A DNA stretch of 64,000 nt from Enterobacter hormaechei subsp. hoffmannii (GCF_001729745.1 NZ_CP017187.1:62001-126000), one strand, 5' to 3'. Positions 15,668 through 26,305 are shown, counted from the first letter of the stretch. Notes: generated by a model from the letters alone, not told the origin. A program made the numbers and translations.

Positions 15668-16456
15668 CTATTGACCCTGCGAGGCCTTCCTTATAGCGGC
15701 CTGTAGTCTGTCAGCGGTAACGGCTTCCGGGAAAACCGTGATGGTTTCCGGTGTGGCGCCAGTGACGGGCATCACGATGATCCCCGGCGTTCCGGTGAGC
15801 CCCAGCACCTCCGCCAGATTGCTGTTTTTCTCCAGGGACGCTGTATGCTCGCCCGGAGCCGGCGTTGCCAGTCCTGCTTTTAACGCAGCCCCGTGAATAT
15901 CATCTGCCGTCAGTTTGCCTTCATTATGGCCGGTGGCGTAGATCGCATTGTGATAGGTGACATAGGCCTGAGGCCCTTTCTTTTGCCAGACCGTCAGCCC
16001 CTGATGCGCGGCCTGAAGTGAAGCTTCCCAGCGACCACCAAAAATTGGCCACTCCTTAAAGAGGTAGCGGACGTCCGGATGCGCTTTCATGACCTTTTCC
16101 AGTTCCGGCGCGAAGCGGCTACAGAACACGCACTGGTAATCAAAGAATTCAATCACCGCGACCTCTGCATTTGCAGGTCCGACAGCCGGTGTGTCCGGGT
16201 CATGAAGAAGGCTCGCCTGATTCTCCATCACGCTGAGTGCAAACATCTTCTGCTTACGCGCCTGCTGCTGTTCCTGTAGGTTTTTACTGACCGTCACCAG
16301 TATCTCCGGGTGGGACACCAGATAGTCTGCTGCGATTTCCCCGATACGGGCCTCTTGTTCCGGGCTGAATACCGGCTGCGGGGCCGAAGCGTGTGTTGTT
16401 GAAATAAAGCCGATGTATGTTGTAACTATAAATGCTGCTAATTTGTTTGCTTTCAT
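15668..16456 (-). CDS. Periplasmic DsbA/ScsC-like thiol-disulfide protein
   Basis: A signal peptide (cleavage likely after THA) is followed by a helical N-terminal segment (SPEQEARIGEIAADYLVSHPE) like the trimerisation stalk of ScsC/BcfH-type isomerases. The DsbA-type thioredoxin domain has active site CVFC at Cys109/Cys112 and a cis-proline in GTPGI. It would form or isomerise disulfides in the periplasm. It lies 28 bp after traI at the end of the transfer operon, so it may help fold the many cysteine-rich Tra proteins (TraN, TraU, TraH). That role is inference. Confidence 0.85.
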   Translation of the reverse strand: MKANKLAAFIVTTYIGFISTTHASAPQPVFSPEQEARIGEIAADYLVSHPEILVTVSKNLQEQQQARKQKMFALSVMENQASLLHDPDTPAVGPANAEVAVIEFFDYQCVFCSRFAPELEKVMKAHPDVRYLFKEWPIFGGRWEASLQAAHQGLTVWQKKGPQAYVTYHNAIYATGHNEGKLTADDIHGAALKAGLATPAPGEHTASLEKNSNLAEVLGLTGTPGIIVMPVTGATPETITVFPEAVTADRLQAAIRKASQGQ

Positions 16457-16484
16457 TGCCTGATTCTCATGGTTTAAAAGGGGA

Positions 16485-19400
16485 TTAGCGTTCTTTCTGA
16501 ATGGTACGGGTTAGGGTCTGTTCTTCACGCTCCGGCATGCGGCCGCGTTCAGCATTTTCTGCCGCCCTGAGCATGTCGCGTTCAGCGTTTGCCAGATCTG
16601 CAATCACCCGCGATGCCCGCGACAGTTCACCGGATGTCCTGTCAGCACCTTCCAGCTCATTTCTGACTTCTGCTGCGGCTTTCATTTCCTGTCCACCGGT
16701 GTTTTCCTCACCTCTCACCCTGACGATCACATCAGCATCCGGGTTGAATGGTTCCGGTTTACGCGGGTTAATATCTTCCGGTTTCAGTCTGATCACCTCT
16801 TCCTGTGGAATTTCCGTCAGCAACGACTCTGGCTGCCTGTTCCGTCCGGCGTCTTCATTGCGAACCTGATCTGCCAGCATCTGCTCGCGCAGCTGCTGTA
16901 CGTTCTGCTCGTCCGTCTGCGTGGAGACAATACCCGGTGACACATCCTGTTTTGTCCCGCCGCTCACCTTAAGCAGCCATGCTGAAGGCGGCTCATCGCC
17001 GGTCTGCCAGACCACGCCGTCCTTCGGGTGATGTCGTACAGCATCGAGTGCGGCAGTCAGGTCACTGGCCACAATCGTGTTTCCGGACTGACTCCGCTGC
17101 AGCACGGCACCACGTGCACGCTCTGTCATAACCATCCGGGTCTCCCCCTGCGTCATCCGGCCTTCCGGGCTGGCGACCAGGGAAACCAGGGCCAGGCCCG
17201 CACTCCGGCCATTGTTGTCATACACCGGCAGCGCCAGAGCCGGTTCGGGAAAGCGCCGGGTGGCCGGGATAATTTTTGCCGTCAGTGACGCGTCCTGCAT
17301 GCCCTGATGGCGCACCCAGGCGCGGCCAATGGCCGTTTTATTCACCGGCTGCCCCATTGCCCAGATGGCTTTCGCCTGTTTCCGCTGCGTTTCGGGTGCC
17401 AGCGCATCGTGCGCCGTTTTGATATCCCGCTCCGGCGTTTTTACCGCCTTAACCCAGTCCGCTTTCCCGTCGGTATAAATCTGGACGTGCTCCTTCACGC
17501 GCGAGGCCGTGATGTAGAAGGCACGACGGGAGGCAAGCGCCTTACGCCCGCCTTCCGTGCCCTCAAGCGCAATGACATAATCGGTACTGGCCCCCTGAGC
17601 ACCGTAACCGGTGACGGCCCAGCCGTAGTCGATATGCTGCTGCGCCCGGACGTTCTCCGGATTGATGGTGACGCGACCGTTCTCCCCCTTCAGACGAATA
17701 TTCCCCTTCTCGCTGACCGACTCCACCGTATAGCGCTGGTTGGCCATCTGCCCCTGTTCGCGATCGGTCGCCGTGAACTTAAGCAGATCGCCTGTGCGGA
17801 CTTCCATCTCGCTGCGGCGAAACAGCTGCACGTCGCCGGTGATCAGCTCCTTCGGGGAATACAGACCAATCTTCCCCTCCTCATCACGTACCGTCACCGT
17901 TCTGCCGTTACGGTCAACGGCCAGTACATCCTGGTAGCGATCGCCGCGTTTAACCACCATTCCCGGCTGCCAGGCCTCGGTTTTATTGAACTCATGGCGG
18001 GTGTGGGTGATTTTATCGAGCACGGGCACCGTAATGGCTTTCTCTCCCAGTTCACCCCGCGCAGCCAGCGCGGCATGAATACCGGCATTTATCGCCTTAC
18101 GGTCGGCGTTCAGCTGCGCAATGATTAGCGTGCGGGACCGTGCCTCCGGTGTGCGGTCCGTCCAGTCGGCCACGATGTCGGTAACGGGCGTCTCCGTTTC
18201 CTGAATGGCACTCACGGGGAGCGTGGCCGAAGCGCCACGCGCCACACGGTCTGCCGGCTGAGTTTCAATCCGCTGAAGGGCCGCATCGATCCGGTTATCA
18301 ATGATGTCGTGAACGGCACCGCGCAGCTGCATGTCCTTCTGGCGGACGATTTGCTTCATGATGGCCACATCCATCGGGCTGCGCTCCTGCATCAGCTTAA
18401 AGGGTGCGCCCACGTCGACCGCTTCAAACTGATCGATATCCCCCATCGAGACAGCGCGACCGCCGCCGCTGGCAATGGCCTGGAACAGTGCCGCCGTATC
18501 CTGGTTGCCTGCCATTGAGGACTCATCGATAAGAAACACCTGCCCTTTATAGTCAGGCTTCCCGCCTGCGGCCGTGGCCTGATCATGCTCAACGATAAAG
18601 GATTTGATGGTCTGCGCCCGGACACCGACGTCGCTCATCTCTTTCACCGCCTGGTGGGTTGGAGCAAGCCCCGTCATAACCGGACGAACGTCCGCCGGTA
18701 TGGTCTCCAGTGCAGATATCACCGCCTTCAGCTGCGTGGTTTTCCCCACGCCGGCATAGCCCTGAATCCCGATAAACTGATCCGTGGTGCCCAGCACCAG
18801 GGTGGTCGCCTTTTTCTGCCCCTCAGTCAGGCCATTCAGCACGGCCTCGGGTACCTGTTCCAGCAATGGCTGCTGCGTACCTTTCCCTTCCTCCACCACG
18901 CGCAGAATGGCTTTTTCCATCTCCCAGGTCGCCCGGGAAACCAGCACCGGCTCTCCGCCTGCTGACACGCAGAGCAACTCGCCGTTTTTGACCATCGCCC
19001 CGATTTCATTCCCGATGGCCTCAAGGTCGGGATGATATTTCTGCGCTTCTGTCGCAAGCTTAAGTTCGCTGAACACCACGGTGCGCTGGTCATTGATGGC
19101 ACGCCAGACGGCCAGCCCGGCGTCCGTCCGGACGCTGTCATGCAGTGAATCAACCGCCTGACTGACGTCATCATGGCCACTCAGGTTTCTGACCAGCTGC
19201 ACGGGAGAGACACTGGTCTTCATACGCTGCATCCGGGCTTCAGCCCGGTCCTGCACTTCAGCGGTGAACACTTCCGCCCGGTGGCCACTCTGTGCCAGCG
19301 AGTTCATGGTCCGGGATGAGATGTCGCGGCTGTTCAGTGCGGCCAGCACCACACCGGTATCGTTATCCCGGCCGCCCGGCGCGGTCACGTAAGCATGTGA

Positions 19401-21908
19401 CAGATAGAGCGGCTGGTCTTTTGGCAGCGTCAGGGTGTCTTCCCCCCGTTTAACCTCAATCCCCTTTTCACTTATCCCGGTCACCTCAAGACGGTCTTTT
19501 GCCTTCAGGCTGTGCTCACGATCCCCCGCCACGGCCAGCAGTTTTTCGCCGGTGGCCACGCTGAGGGTTTCACGGCTGAAGAGACGCCAGTCAGCGCTGA
19601 TATCCCCGATTTTCATCCGTGTCAGCACGCCGTCACCGTCGATTAGCGAGAGAACCCGCGTGTCCTCATGCACCCGGTCAATCACATACGATTTACGGTC
19701 TTTTGCGTCCGTGCGATCTTCAAGCACCATGCCGGGACGGTATGAACCCGGCATGCGGCGTGTTTTGCTGTCAAGCCAGACCGGCTGCCGGGCCTCTATC
19801 TCCACACCGTCGCGCCCCAGCTGTCCTGCGTTCTGCAACGCCTCACGCACCAGACCCGTCAGCTGCGCCTGTTCACGCCTGCCGACCACGACGGCGGTGA
19901 CGTTTTCATGGCCGCCGCTCAGCTCGGCAAACCGGCTGGCCAGCGCTTCGTAACGGTCGCGTTTGTCCGGAATACTGACCACTTCGGCCTCAAGCCCCGG
20001 AGACGGCTCCGTGCGGCGGGAGCGGGCCACACCGGCGGACTCCAGCACGGACATGGCGTTACCGTTCGCCTGACGCCCGGCGCTGTCGAGAAAGACCAGC
20101 TGCGCATCCTGCGCGCGCGCTTCGCCCAGCAGAACCAGCGTCTCCTTTAGCCCAAGGCGCTCCGCCCCTTCGATAATCAGCGTGCTCTGGGGTTTCAGGT
20201 GAAAATCACCGCTCAGAACATGCTGCCGGCTGATGATCCGTTCCCGCAAATCGTCGGATTTTGCCAGCGAAATGGCGCGTTCGGCAGAGCTGGCCAGCAC
20301 CTGCACGTCACGACCGTTCGCGCCGGCAATACCGGCCAGCTGCGCGGTCAGGTCACGGATGCCCGCCACGCCTGACGGGGCATTCATCAGAACCAGGGCG
20401 TCTTTCTCCACGACCTCCAGCGCCGCCGGTGCGTACTGCGCCGGGCGGGTGAAACTGACGACCTTTGTGGATTTGAGATGCTCCTGACTCAGCGCCTGGA
20501 TCGAGAGTTCATCCAGGAGGTGAATACGGGAGGTGAAGACCCCTTTCTCACTGTCCAGCGGCACAATCATGCCGTCCTTCAGCGCCGCATCGATGGCCAC
20601 ACGGATATCCTGAATCTCCGGCAGCCGTTCGCTCAGCTCCGCCGTGGTCAGCATTAGTTCACCAAACGTAAAACGTGTTTTACTGTCGCTTAACTGCGAG
20701 ATGGCCAGCCGGACTGCCTCAGCCAGTTCCGGGCGGGCCATTTCCATGTCCGGCTGCGCTGCGGGAAAGCTCCTGGCCACCGGCGTTTTTCCGGGTCCGG
20801 CCTGTGCCGGCTGACTCACTGCGTCAGCCGGCTGTGCTACAGGCTGACGGGACAGACTCTCCCGTTCTGCGGTCTGAGCAGGTGTGTCGGGACGTTTTTC
20901 TGCCCTCAACGACGCCTGCGGGGTAACCTGTTCAGGCCCGGCAGGAACCGGCGTCGCCTGAAGACCTCGCTCCGGCTGAGGCGGTGTGTCACGAAGACCT
21001 GCATCACGCGGAACGACGCTCTCCTGATATGCTTTCAGGTCAAATCCCTTCTCCTTCATTTGTCCCAGCCAGCGCTCCATCAGGCGCATACGCGAAGGGT
21101 CAACTTTCGCCCTGCGGGTGTCTTTCGCGGCCACATCCCGGCTGCGCAGCGTGGCTTCAGCCCCCACGGCCCCCTGAATTTCCCGGCCCCGGGAGGAATA
21201 TTCGTCCCTGACGTCTTCCGGAACGCCCTTGATCTCCCACATGCCATGTTTACCGACTTCTTCTACCTCATGACCGAGCGCTTCAACCCGTTCACGCAGG
21301 GCACTGCGGTAAATTTTACCGAGCGTGACCTGGTGCTTCATGACGGTCTCGATAAACCCGGCATTATGAATGTAATCAGTGGCCAGGGCTTTCCATTTGC
21401 CCGCATACTCCGTCATGTTGGCGATGAGCAGGTGGGTGTGCAGCTGCGGATCAAGGTTGCGGGATGTGTCATGCGTATAGGCGGCGGCCACCATCCTGCC
21501 GGTGTGCACGATGGACGTGACGCCGTCTTTCGTGTCGCGCGCAGAAATAAGCTTCTCCACATAGCCGGCTGCCACACGGACGGCATGGTTGTGCGCTTCC
21601 ACCATTTCTTTATCGTTGCCGATCAGGGCCAATATCGAGACACTTTTGGGGGCAGAAAAGGTCAGGTCATGGCCGGGACGGTGAATGTGCTTACCGTTAA
21701 CCTCCTTGCCAAGCCGTGAGCCGTCCGGCAGACGGCCCTCAAGCACGGCCGTCAGGTCATCGCCACGGACATTGCCCTCAAGGCCCAGCGCTTTTGCACC
21801 TTCTCCCATCCACAGACTCTGAAGACTGCCCAGAAAATAGTAGTTATCGGAATTACTGTAGTAGCCTGCTGCCTCGCCGGCTGACGCTACGGGTGCGACT
21901 GACATCAT
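16485..21908 (-). CDS. traI: TraI, bifunctional relaxase-helicase
   Basis: The 1807-aa protein starts MMSVAPVASAGEAAGYYSNSDNYY, giving the four relaxase tyrosines at 16, 17, 23 and 24 as in F TraI (1756 aa). The metal-binding His cluster is in HDTSRNLDPQLHTH. A Pro/Gln-rich linker follows around residues 300-390. The active helicase domain has Walker A GYAGVGKTT and the acidic box LIDESSM, with HIDYGWAVTGYGAQGAS as a late helicase motif. A charged C-terminal domain ends the protein. TraI nicks oriT, unwinds the strand and pilots it into the recipient. Its ATG overlaps the traD stop by 4 bp. Confidence 0.97.
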   Translation of the reverse strand: MMSVAPVASAGEAAGYYSNSDNYYFLGSLQSLWMGEGAKALGLEGNVRGDDLTAVLEGRLPDGSRLGKEVNGKHIHRPGHDLTFSAPKSVSILALIGNDKEMVEAHNHAVRVAAGYVEKLISARDTKDGVTSIVHTGRMVAAAYTHDTSRNLDPQLHTHLLIANMTEYAGKWKALATDYIHNAGFIETVMKHQVTLGKIYRSALRERVEALGHEVEEVGKHGMWEIKGVPEDVRDEYSSRGREIQGAVGAEATLRSRDVAAKDTRRAKVDPSRMRLMERWLGQMKEKGFDLKAYQESVVPRDAGLRDTPPQPERGLQATPVPAGPEQVTPQASLRAEKRPDTPAQTAERESLSRQPVAQPADAVSQPAQAGPGKTPVARSFPAAQPDMEMARPELAEAVRLAISQLSDSKTRFTFGELMLTTAELSERLPEIQDIRVAIDAALKDGMIVPLDSEKGVFTSRIHLLDELSIQALSQEHLKSTKVVSFTRPAQYAPAALEVVEKDALVLMNAPSGVAGIRDLTAQLAGIAGANGRDVQVLASSAERAISLAKSDDLRERIISRQHVLSGDFHLKPQSTLIIEGAERLGLKETLVLLGEARAQDAQLVFLDSAGRQANGNAMSVLESAGVARSRRTEPSPGLEAEVVSIPDKRDRYEALASRFAELSGGHENVTAVVVGRREQAQLTGLVREALQNAGQLGRDGVEIEARQPVWLDSKTRRMPGSYRPGMVLEDRTDAKDRKSYVIDRVHEDTRVLSLIDGDGVLTRMKIGDISADWRLFSRETLSVATGEKLLAVAGDREHSLKAKDRLEVTGISEKGIEVKRGEDTLTLPKDQPLYLSHAYVTAPGGRDNDTGVVLAALNSRDISSRTMNSLAQSGHRAEVFTAEVQDRAEARMQRMKTSVSPVQLVRNLSGHDDVSQAVDSLHDSVRTDAGLAVWRAINDQRTVVFSELKLATEAQKYHPDLEAIGNEIGAMVKNGELLCVSAGGEPVLVSRATWEMEKAILRVVEEGKGTQQPLLEQVPEAVLNGLTEGQKKATTLVLGTTDQFIGIQGYAGVGKTTQLKAVISALETIPADVRPVMTGLAPTHQAVKEMSDVGVRAQTIKSFIVEHDQATAAGGKPDYKGQVFLIDESSMAGNQDTAALFQAIASGGGRAVSMGDIDQFEAVDVGAPFKLMQERSPMDVAIMKQIVRQKDMQLRGAVHDIIDNRIDAALQRIETQPADRVARGASATLPVSAIQETETPVTDIVADWTDRTPEARSRTLIIAQLNADRKAINAGIHAALAARGELGEKAITVPVLDKITHTRHEFNKTEAWQPGMVVKRGDRYQDVLAVDRNGRTVTVRDEEGKIGLYSPKELITGDVQLFRRSEMEVRTGDLLKFTATDREQGQMANQRYTVESVSEKGNIRLKGENGRVTINPENVRAQQHIDYGWAVTGYGAQGASTDYVIALEGTEGGRKALASRRAFYITASRVKEHVQIYTDGKADWVKAVKTPERDIKTAHDALAPETQRKQAKAIWAMGQPVNKTAIGRAWVRHQGMQDASLTAKIIPATRRFPEPALALPVYDNNGRSAGLALVSLVASPEGRMTQGETRMVMTERARGAVLQRSQSGNTIVASDLTAALDAVRHHPKDGVVWQTGDEPPSAWLLKVSGGTKQDVSPGIVSTQTDEQNVQQLREQMLADQVRNEDAGRNRQPESLLTEIPQEEVIRLKPEDINPRKPEPFNPDADVIVRVRGEENTGGQEMKAAAEVRNELEGADRTSGELSRASRVIADLANAERDMLRAAENAERGRMPEREEQTLTRTIQKER

Positions 21909-24502
21909 ATATCATGCTCTCTGTCGTAATAATGCTGATCGTTTTCGTCGTAACCCGGGTCGTCCGCGTCACGGTGAAGTAAAATGTTCTCTTCTTCCTG
22001 CGCCAGCTGCCGGTTCGCCCGGTACGCTTCTTCCGTTTTTACCGGCGCGACCGGCTTACCCGCTGTCGTCACACTCAGGCCGCCGTCAGGCAGTTCTGTT
22101 ACCTTCATTTCGAGATTCATGGACTCACCACCACCGTTATCTTCCGTCTGCTGCTCGCTTTCCGAAGCGGCCGGTCGCTGGCGTGCCCTGTGCAGCATGC
22201 TCAGGGGCGAGGCAACGGGCTGTTCTGGTAAGTTGTGACGATTGCGCAGAGCTTTGATGGCCTCGGGTACTGCTGGAGCTGAGCCGGTGGCAGACTCATG
22301 AGCGACCACCTGTGTGGAGGGGTGTGGCCTTTCGGATACGTCATCTGTTTTCTGCACCGGCGCGGAAGGTCGGATCGAAACGACGTTATCTTTTTTCTCT
22401 TCAGTGACGGGGGGTTTCACCGTGCTGTGCTTTTCAGGGGCTGGTTCAGTATCCGGCACCTTAGACTGGGTGGGGACGGGAGCCACGGCCGGCCGTACAG
22501 CAGGTACAACCAACCCGGTACTGACAGGGGACTTTCCTTCCACCGGCTTGTCCTGACGCGGTACAGCGATTTGCGTCGCAGCCGTGGTGCCGGCAGACGC
22601 TACTGATGCGGCGGCGCCAGTCACAAATATGGACTCCCTCCCCTTCTCCAGCGCTTCATCACCGCTCGGGAATGTAAGTCCTGCGGCAGCAGCAGCGCGT
22701 TCGTTCTCCTGAATGATTTTTTCCAGCTCCGGGCTGAGCGCATCACGAATGTTGCGTTCTATCAGGCCTGCATGGCGTTTTTTCATGGCGCGGTACTTCA
22801 GCTTCAGGCGAACAACCGGGTATTCACCCGGGAGACGCACGTAGAAGTTGAGGTTTGGCAGACGCATGATTTGCTCGTAGTCGACGATGGGATTATTGAC
22901 CTCATCCTTGCCGAGGGACACACCGTCACGCACCTGGTCCAGACCGTAGCTGTTCTGCTCGCGGATTTTTCGCTTACGCTGGTTGCCCAGCTCTTCTTCC
23001 ACCACCTTGGCCATCTCAGCACTCGGTGAACGACCGTACATGCGGGTGTTCATCAGGTCGAAGATGCTTTTGGCCAGCTCACGGCCGTAGACGTGAACCA
23101 GCTGCGCCATGTTCTGCATGCCCAGCACAAAACATCCCCCGAACTTACGCGCTTCAGCCAGTGTTTCGGCCAGCTCCGGGATTCGCTGAAGGCTCGGGGC
23201 TTCGTCGATAATGAACCACACCCGGCGATCACTGTTCTCACCCATGCTCTGGAGCATCAGCGTGGCCAGCGATACCCACAAGGAGATTAACGGCCTCACG
23301 CTCTTACGATGACGGGCCTGAGTGGAGATAAACAACCAGCTGTTGTCATAGCGCGCCTGCGTCATCCAATCGCGGATAGTAAAAGGGGGCCGGGTTCCGT
23401 CATCCAGTCCCTGTAGATAGCGAAGGGCTTTGGCGTAGTTAGTCACTACCGAGCGAATGGAAATGGCTGTTTTCTCGATCTTCTCTTCAACCAGGTTGGC
23501 TGAGGGCGTGTTGGCCAGATAGGTACGCAGATTTTTCATGCTGAGTGAGAGAAGTGTTTTGAGAAACTTCTCAATGCTGCGTTCCGGGTCTACAGACATA
23601 CGTATGGCCAGGTCAGCGTAGATAGTGCGCGAGCTGGATACCCAGAATGGGTCTGAATCCCCTTCGACCGGGATAAGGCTGGCGGCCAGGTTGTCATAGT
23701 CGACTGCATCAACACACTCTCCCCACATCTGCCAGTTGGCACAGCGTTCATCGTGAGCGTTTAGAATGAAATCGGTGTCGGGGTTGTAATGGGTTTCGGT
23801 AAAGGTACAGCCGGAGTCGTAAATAATGGCTCTGTCACCGCGCTTACGGATGTGATCCAGAAGCCAGCGTATCAGCGTCGACTTCCCCACCCCGATGGTG
23901 CCATGCATCAGGAAGTTCAGCACTTCTGCCATCCTGACCATATGCAGATCACCCACCCGAAGGTCGGACAGTTCACCGTTTTTACGCAGCAGTTTATTGA
24001 CTTCTACCGGCTTGTCCGTCAGCTCCATGCCGGAAATGTATTCATCTTCGCTTTCTTTCCGCCCGATATCCGCGATAAACCAGGTCACCGCCAGGAACAC
24101 CACCAGGCTGAAGATGCCACTGGCACCGGCCGCCCATTGCAATTCACGCAGACACTGATCGCCCATTGCCTGCATGTACGGGTCGGTATAAATCTGTGGT
24201 AACGTCATTTTCAGCACCATTGCCGTCGCGGTCGGAGCATACCAGTAGTGAACGTCGTATATCTTTGGCGTCCCCGTTGCCGGCATTAGATCGATAAAAC
24301 TGCTGTTGATACTGGCGAACCACCACAGGGAGCCGTTATCCAGGGCTTCCTGGGGAATTCGCCAGAGAAAGATGGCGGTAGTCAGCACGGCGAACAGGAT
24401 GAAGATCCAGAATCCTATCCAGTTGTTCACCTGAATGAACATGCGCCAGCGGTAGGCGGTCATCTGCCCGCCCTGGGTAAGGTTTTTTCCTGCGAAGCTC
24501 AT
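21905..24502 (-). CDS. traD: TraD, type IV coupling protein
   Basis: The 865-aa inner-membrane ATPase has two N-terminal membrane segments (WIGFWIFILFAVLTTAIFLW and SGIFSLVVFLAVTWFIADI). A Walker A HGTIGVGKSTLIRW sits near residue 200, and Walker B VWFIIDEAPS near residue 430. It connects the TraI-oriT complex to the secretion channel. It is clearly longer than F TraD (717 aa), because of an extended Pro/Ala-rich C-terminal tail (about residues 640-865), the part that contacts the relaxosome. Tail length varies among F-like plasmids. Confidence 0.96.
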   Translation of the reverse strand: MSFAGKNLTQGGQMTAYRWRMFIQVNNWIGFWIFILFAVLTTAIFLWRIPQEALDNGSLWWFASINSSFIDLMPATGTPKIYDVHYWYAPTATAMVLKMTLPQIYTDPYMQAMGDQCLRELQWAAGASGIFSLVVFLAVTWFIADIGRKESEDEYISGMELTDKPVEVNKLLRKNGELSDLRVGDLHMVRMAEVLNFLMHGTIGVGKSTLIRWLLDHIRKRGDRAIIYDSGCTFTETHYNPDTDFILNAHDERCANWQMWGECVDAVDYDNLAASLIPVEGDSDPFWVSSSRTIYADLAIRMSVDPERSIEKFLKTLLSLSMKNLRTYLANTPSANLVEEKIEKTAISIRSVVTNYAKALRYLQGLDDGTRPPFTIRDWMTQARYDNSWLFISTQARHRKSVRPLISLWVSLATLMLQSMGENSDRRVWFIIDEAPSLQRIPELAETLAEARKFGGCFVLGMQNMAQLVHVYGRELAKSIFDLMNTRMYGRSPSAEMAKVVEEELGNQRKRKIREQNSYGLDQVRDGVSLGKDEVNNPIVDYEQIMRLPNLNFYVRLPGEYPVVRLKLKYRAMKKRHAGLIERNIRDALSPELEKIIQENERAAAAAGLTFPSGDEALEKGRESIFVTGAAASVASAGTTAATQIAVPRQDKPVEGKSPVSTGLVVPAVRPAVAPVPTQSKVPDTEPAPEKHSTVKPPVTEEKKDNVVSIRPSAPVQKTDDVSERPHPSTQVVAHESATGSAPAVPEAIKALRNRHNLPEQPVASPLSMLHRARQRPAASESEQQTEDNGGGESMNLEMKVTELPDGGLSVTTAGKPVAPVKTEEAYRANRQLAQEEENILLHRDADDPGYDENDQHYYDREHDI

Positions 24503-24619
24503 AGAGTGTTGTCCGGCCGTTATCGCATCACCTGTCTGGTGATGTGTGTTATCAGGGAAGAAAAGTTAAAAAGGGGTGATGAAAAAATGTGGTATCGCGT
24601 GGGGTAAATCGTCGGGTTA

Positions 24620-24931
24620 TTACATCTGACTCAGTTCATACCTGGCCTGCTGACATCCGTCCTCCCAGTCCTGGTTATTAATGTATGCAGCCACAGAACG
24701 GACTGACGAGGCCACATCCTTATAAACCGCTGAATGCCACTCCCGGGGTTCCAGATCATAAAGGGTAAATTCATAGCCAGCCCAGAAAGCAACAATGGTC
24801 ATACCCTGCCCCTCAGGAAGTGAACCAAATACATTCATCCAGGCCCTTGCTGCCATCAGCTCGCTTTCCAGATGGATAAGCGACCAGAATTCAGCTGAGT
24901 AATCTGCACGTTCATTTATCTGATGCATCAT
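24620..24931 (-). CDS. Hypothetical protein between traT and traD, 103 aa
   Basis: A soluble acidic protein of 103 aa starts at ATG 24931 (AAAGGAGTTCGTCC upstream). It is rich in Trp and Tyr (WMNVFGSLPEGQGMTIVAFWAGYEF). It is not a known Tra protein and has no export signal. It is on the tra strand but separated from traT by a hairpin, so it may have its own promoter. Confidence 0.5.
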   Translation of the reverse strand: MMHQINERADYSAEFWSLIHLESELMAARAWMNVFGSLPEGQGMTIVAFWAGYEFTLYDLEPREWHSAVYKDVASSVRSVAAYINNQDWEDGCQQARYELSQM

Positions 24932-25101
24932 GATGGACGAACTCCTTTGAAATTAAGGACGCAACGCTCGCCGCAGACAGGGCTGTGCCTGGCGCAGCCA
25001 TGCGAGGAAGCGTCATTTCAGGGGGCTAACAGAAAGCACCGACGCACTCTGCTCGAAGTGAACTCGGTCTGGTGTCAGTTAGAAAGGAGAGGTACTAATT
25101 A

Positions 25102-25135
25102 CCGCACTGAGGTGTGGGATATCTTTTCAGTGCGG
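25102..25135. terminator. Hairpin between the lipoprotein gene and the 103-aa gene
   Basis: A perfect 9-bp inverted repeat CCGCACTGA (25102-25110) / TCAGTGCGG (25127-25135) with a 16-nt loop lies in a 248-bp gap. It is followed by TTTGA on the plus side and TAATTAG on the minus side, so termination is possible but weak. Confidence 0.35.
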
Positions 25136-25179
25136 TTTGAATGATAACGAGCTGTTAGCTCACTATTGTTGCAGGCGAC

Positions 25180-25509
25180 TCAACCACCAACCGTAAACCC
25201 TTTCACCTTCATGCAACTGCGCCATGCTGACCCGGGTTTATCATTATCAAGTGAGGTAGACTCAACATAAGGGAAACCTTTAAGCTGATGTGTTTCCTGT
25301 GAGGAATCACCTACTCGCACAATAGTGGCTTCGTCTTTAAGGATTGAAGTTAATTTTGTCGTACCAGTTTTATTTTTGGAAGTGACAATTACTTGATCAG
25401 AACACTGACGTGCTGCTGCCATTTCTGGTTCTTCCTGGGATGATTGAGAAGAACAGCCCACGAGAGCAGCCATAATCAATGTCAAACATACAATTCCAAC
25501 TTTTTTCAT
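25180..25509 (-). CDS. Small lipoprotein, 109 aa
   Basis: The N-terminus is a lipoprotein signal with lipobox LVGC (Cys19). The following residues SSQSSQEEPE favour outer-membrane sorting (no Asp at +2). The mature part has two further cysteines (ARQCSDQVIV and WRSCMKVKGF) that could pair. It sits just downstream of traT, itself a lipoprotein, and could belong to the surface-exclusion group or be an unrelated cargo gene. Confidence 0.65.
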   Translation of the reverse strand: MKKVGIVCLTLIMAALVGCSSQSSQEEPEMAAARQCSDQVIVTSKNKTGTTKLTSILKDEATIVRVGDSSQETHQLKGFPYVESTSLDNDKPGSAWRSCMKVKGFTVGG

Positions 25510-25555
25510 ATCTATTCCTAACCTTAGGTGTAAGAGCGTTTTTTCAGCTCAATAA

Positions 25556-26287
25556 TTACATGATGCCAGCGATGGATTTCGCCAGCTGTGCTTCCAGGAC
25601 AGGTTTCGCCTCTTCGAACTTGAGGTTTACCTTGTTGGCATTAGATACCACACGGGTCTGGTATTTGGCGCGGTTGCCCTGCTCTGAGCTGGTCTGAACC
25701 TTCACGCCTGAAGTACCCTGTTTCAGGGCAGAAATGTTGTCGGTAGTAACGGTCGCTTTGCTACGCTCGGAGATTTGCAGGTCGGTTACCATCGTATAGT
25801 TGACGTCTTCAACCATTGCATCGGCAGCCATACCAATCAGTCCCGTGGCCAGCCCTACACCCAGTGTCGCACCTGCTGAACTGGAGTTGTACGCGGTGAT
25901 GCCTGCTCCCAGAGCTGCGCCCATGGCTGCTCCTTCATAACCTGTTTTGAGGAAGCCCTGAGCATCACGCAAATCCATTTTTTCGGCTTTCAGCACGTTT
26001 GCCTGAATCCAGTAGTAGGCGGTGTCCGGAGAGCTGGAGACGCGGTAGCCTTTCGCGGCCAGTTCATTTGTAATTTGTGCCTGTAGCCCAGACATGTCCT
26101 TGTCGGAAGTATTACGGATCTGCAAATAAACAGTCTTCTCGGATGATGGCTCCAGCCAGATGGTCTCACTCATCTGAGTTTTGACATCTAGATTACGCTT
26201 CTTCACCGCGGTGGACATGGCACCACAACCTGACAGTGCAAGAGTAGAAGCGATCAGACCTACAACGGCTAATTGTTTTAATTTCAT
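25556..26287 (-). CDS. traT: TraT, surface exclusion lipoprotein
   Basis: The 243-aa outer-membrane lipoprotein matches TraT of F (about 244 aa): lipobox LSGC at Cys21, the segment [20 protein letters not shown], and the Gly/Ala-rich region [19 protein letters not shown]. It blocks mating-pair stabilisation with cells that already carry a related plasmid and adds serum resistance. Position after traG and traS is canonical. It is separated from traS by terminator-like structures, so it may be expressed partly independently of the main operon. Confidence 0.97.
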   Translation of the reverse strand: MKLKQLAVVGLIASTLALSGCGAMSTAVKKRNLDVKTQMSETIWLEPSSEKTVYLQIRNTSDKDMSGLQAQITNELAAKGYRVSSSPDTAYYWIQANVLKAEKMDLRDAQGFLKTGYEGAAMGAALGAGITAYNSSSAGATLGVGLATGLIGMAADAMVEDVNYTMVTDLQISERSKATVTTDNISALKQGTSGVKVQTSSEQGNRAKYQTRVVSNANKVNLKFEEAKPVLEAQLAKSIAGIM

Positions 26288-26305
26288 GAATTCTTCCTGT
26301 GCATA

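Noticed and set aside
15291..15674. Hydrophobic plus-strand frame considered as a Hok-like or copB gene
   Set aside because: It lacks the Hok C-terminal signature, is on the wrong strand for copB, and has no clear start signal.
17307..18128. 273-codon frame on the plus strand inside traI
   Set aside because: It is antisense to the conserved helicase part of traI, with no start signals and a composition typical of an off-frame shadow of GC-rich coding DNA.
21060..21719. 219-codon plus-strand frame over the TraI relaxase domain
   Set aside because: The opposite strand codes for the essential relaxase motifs. The frame reads as antisense shadow.
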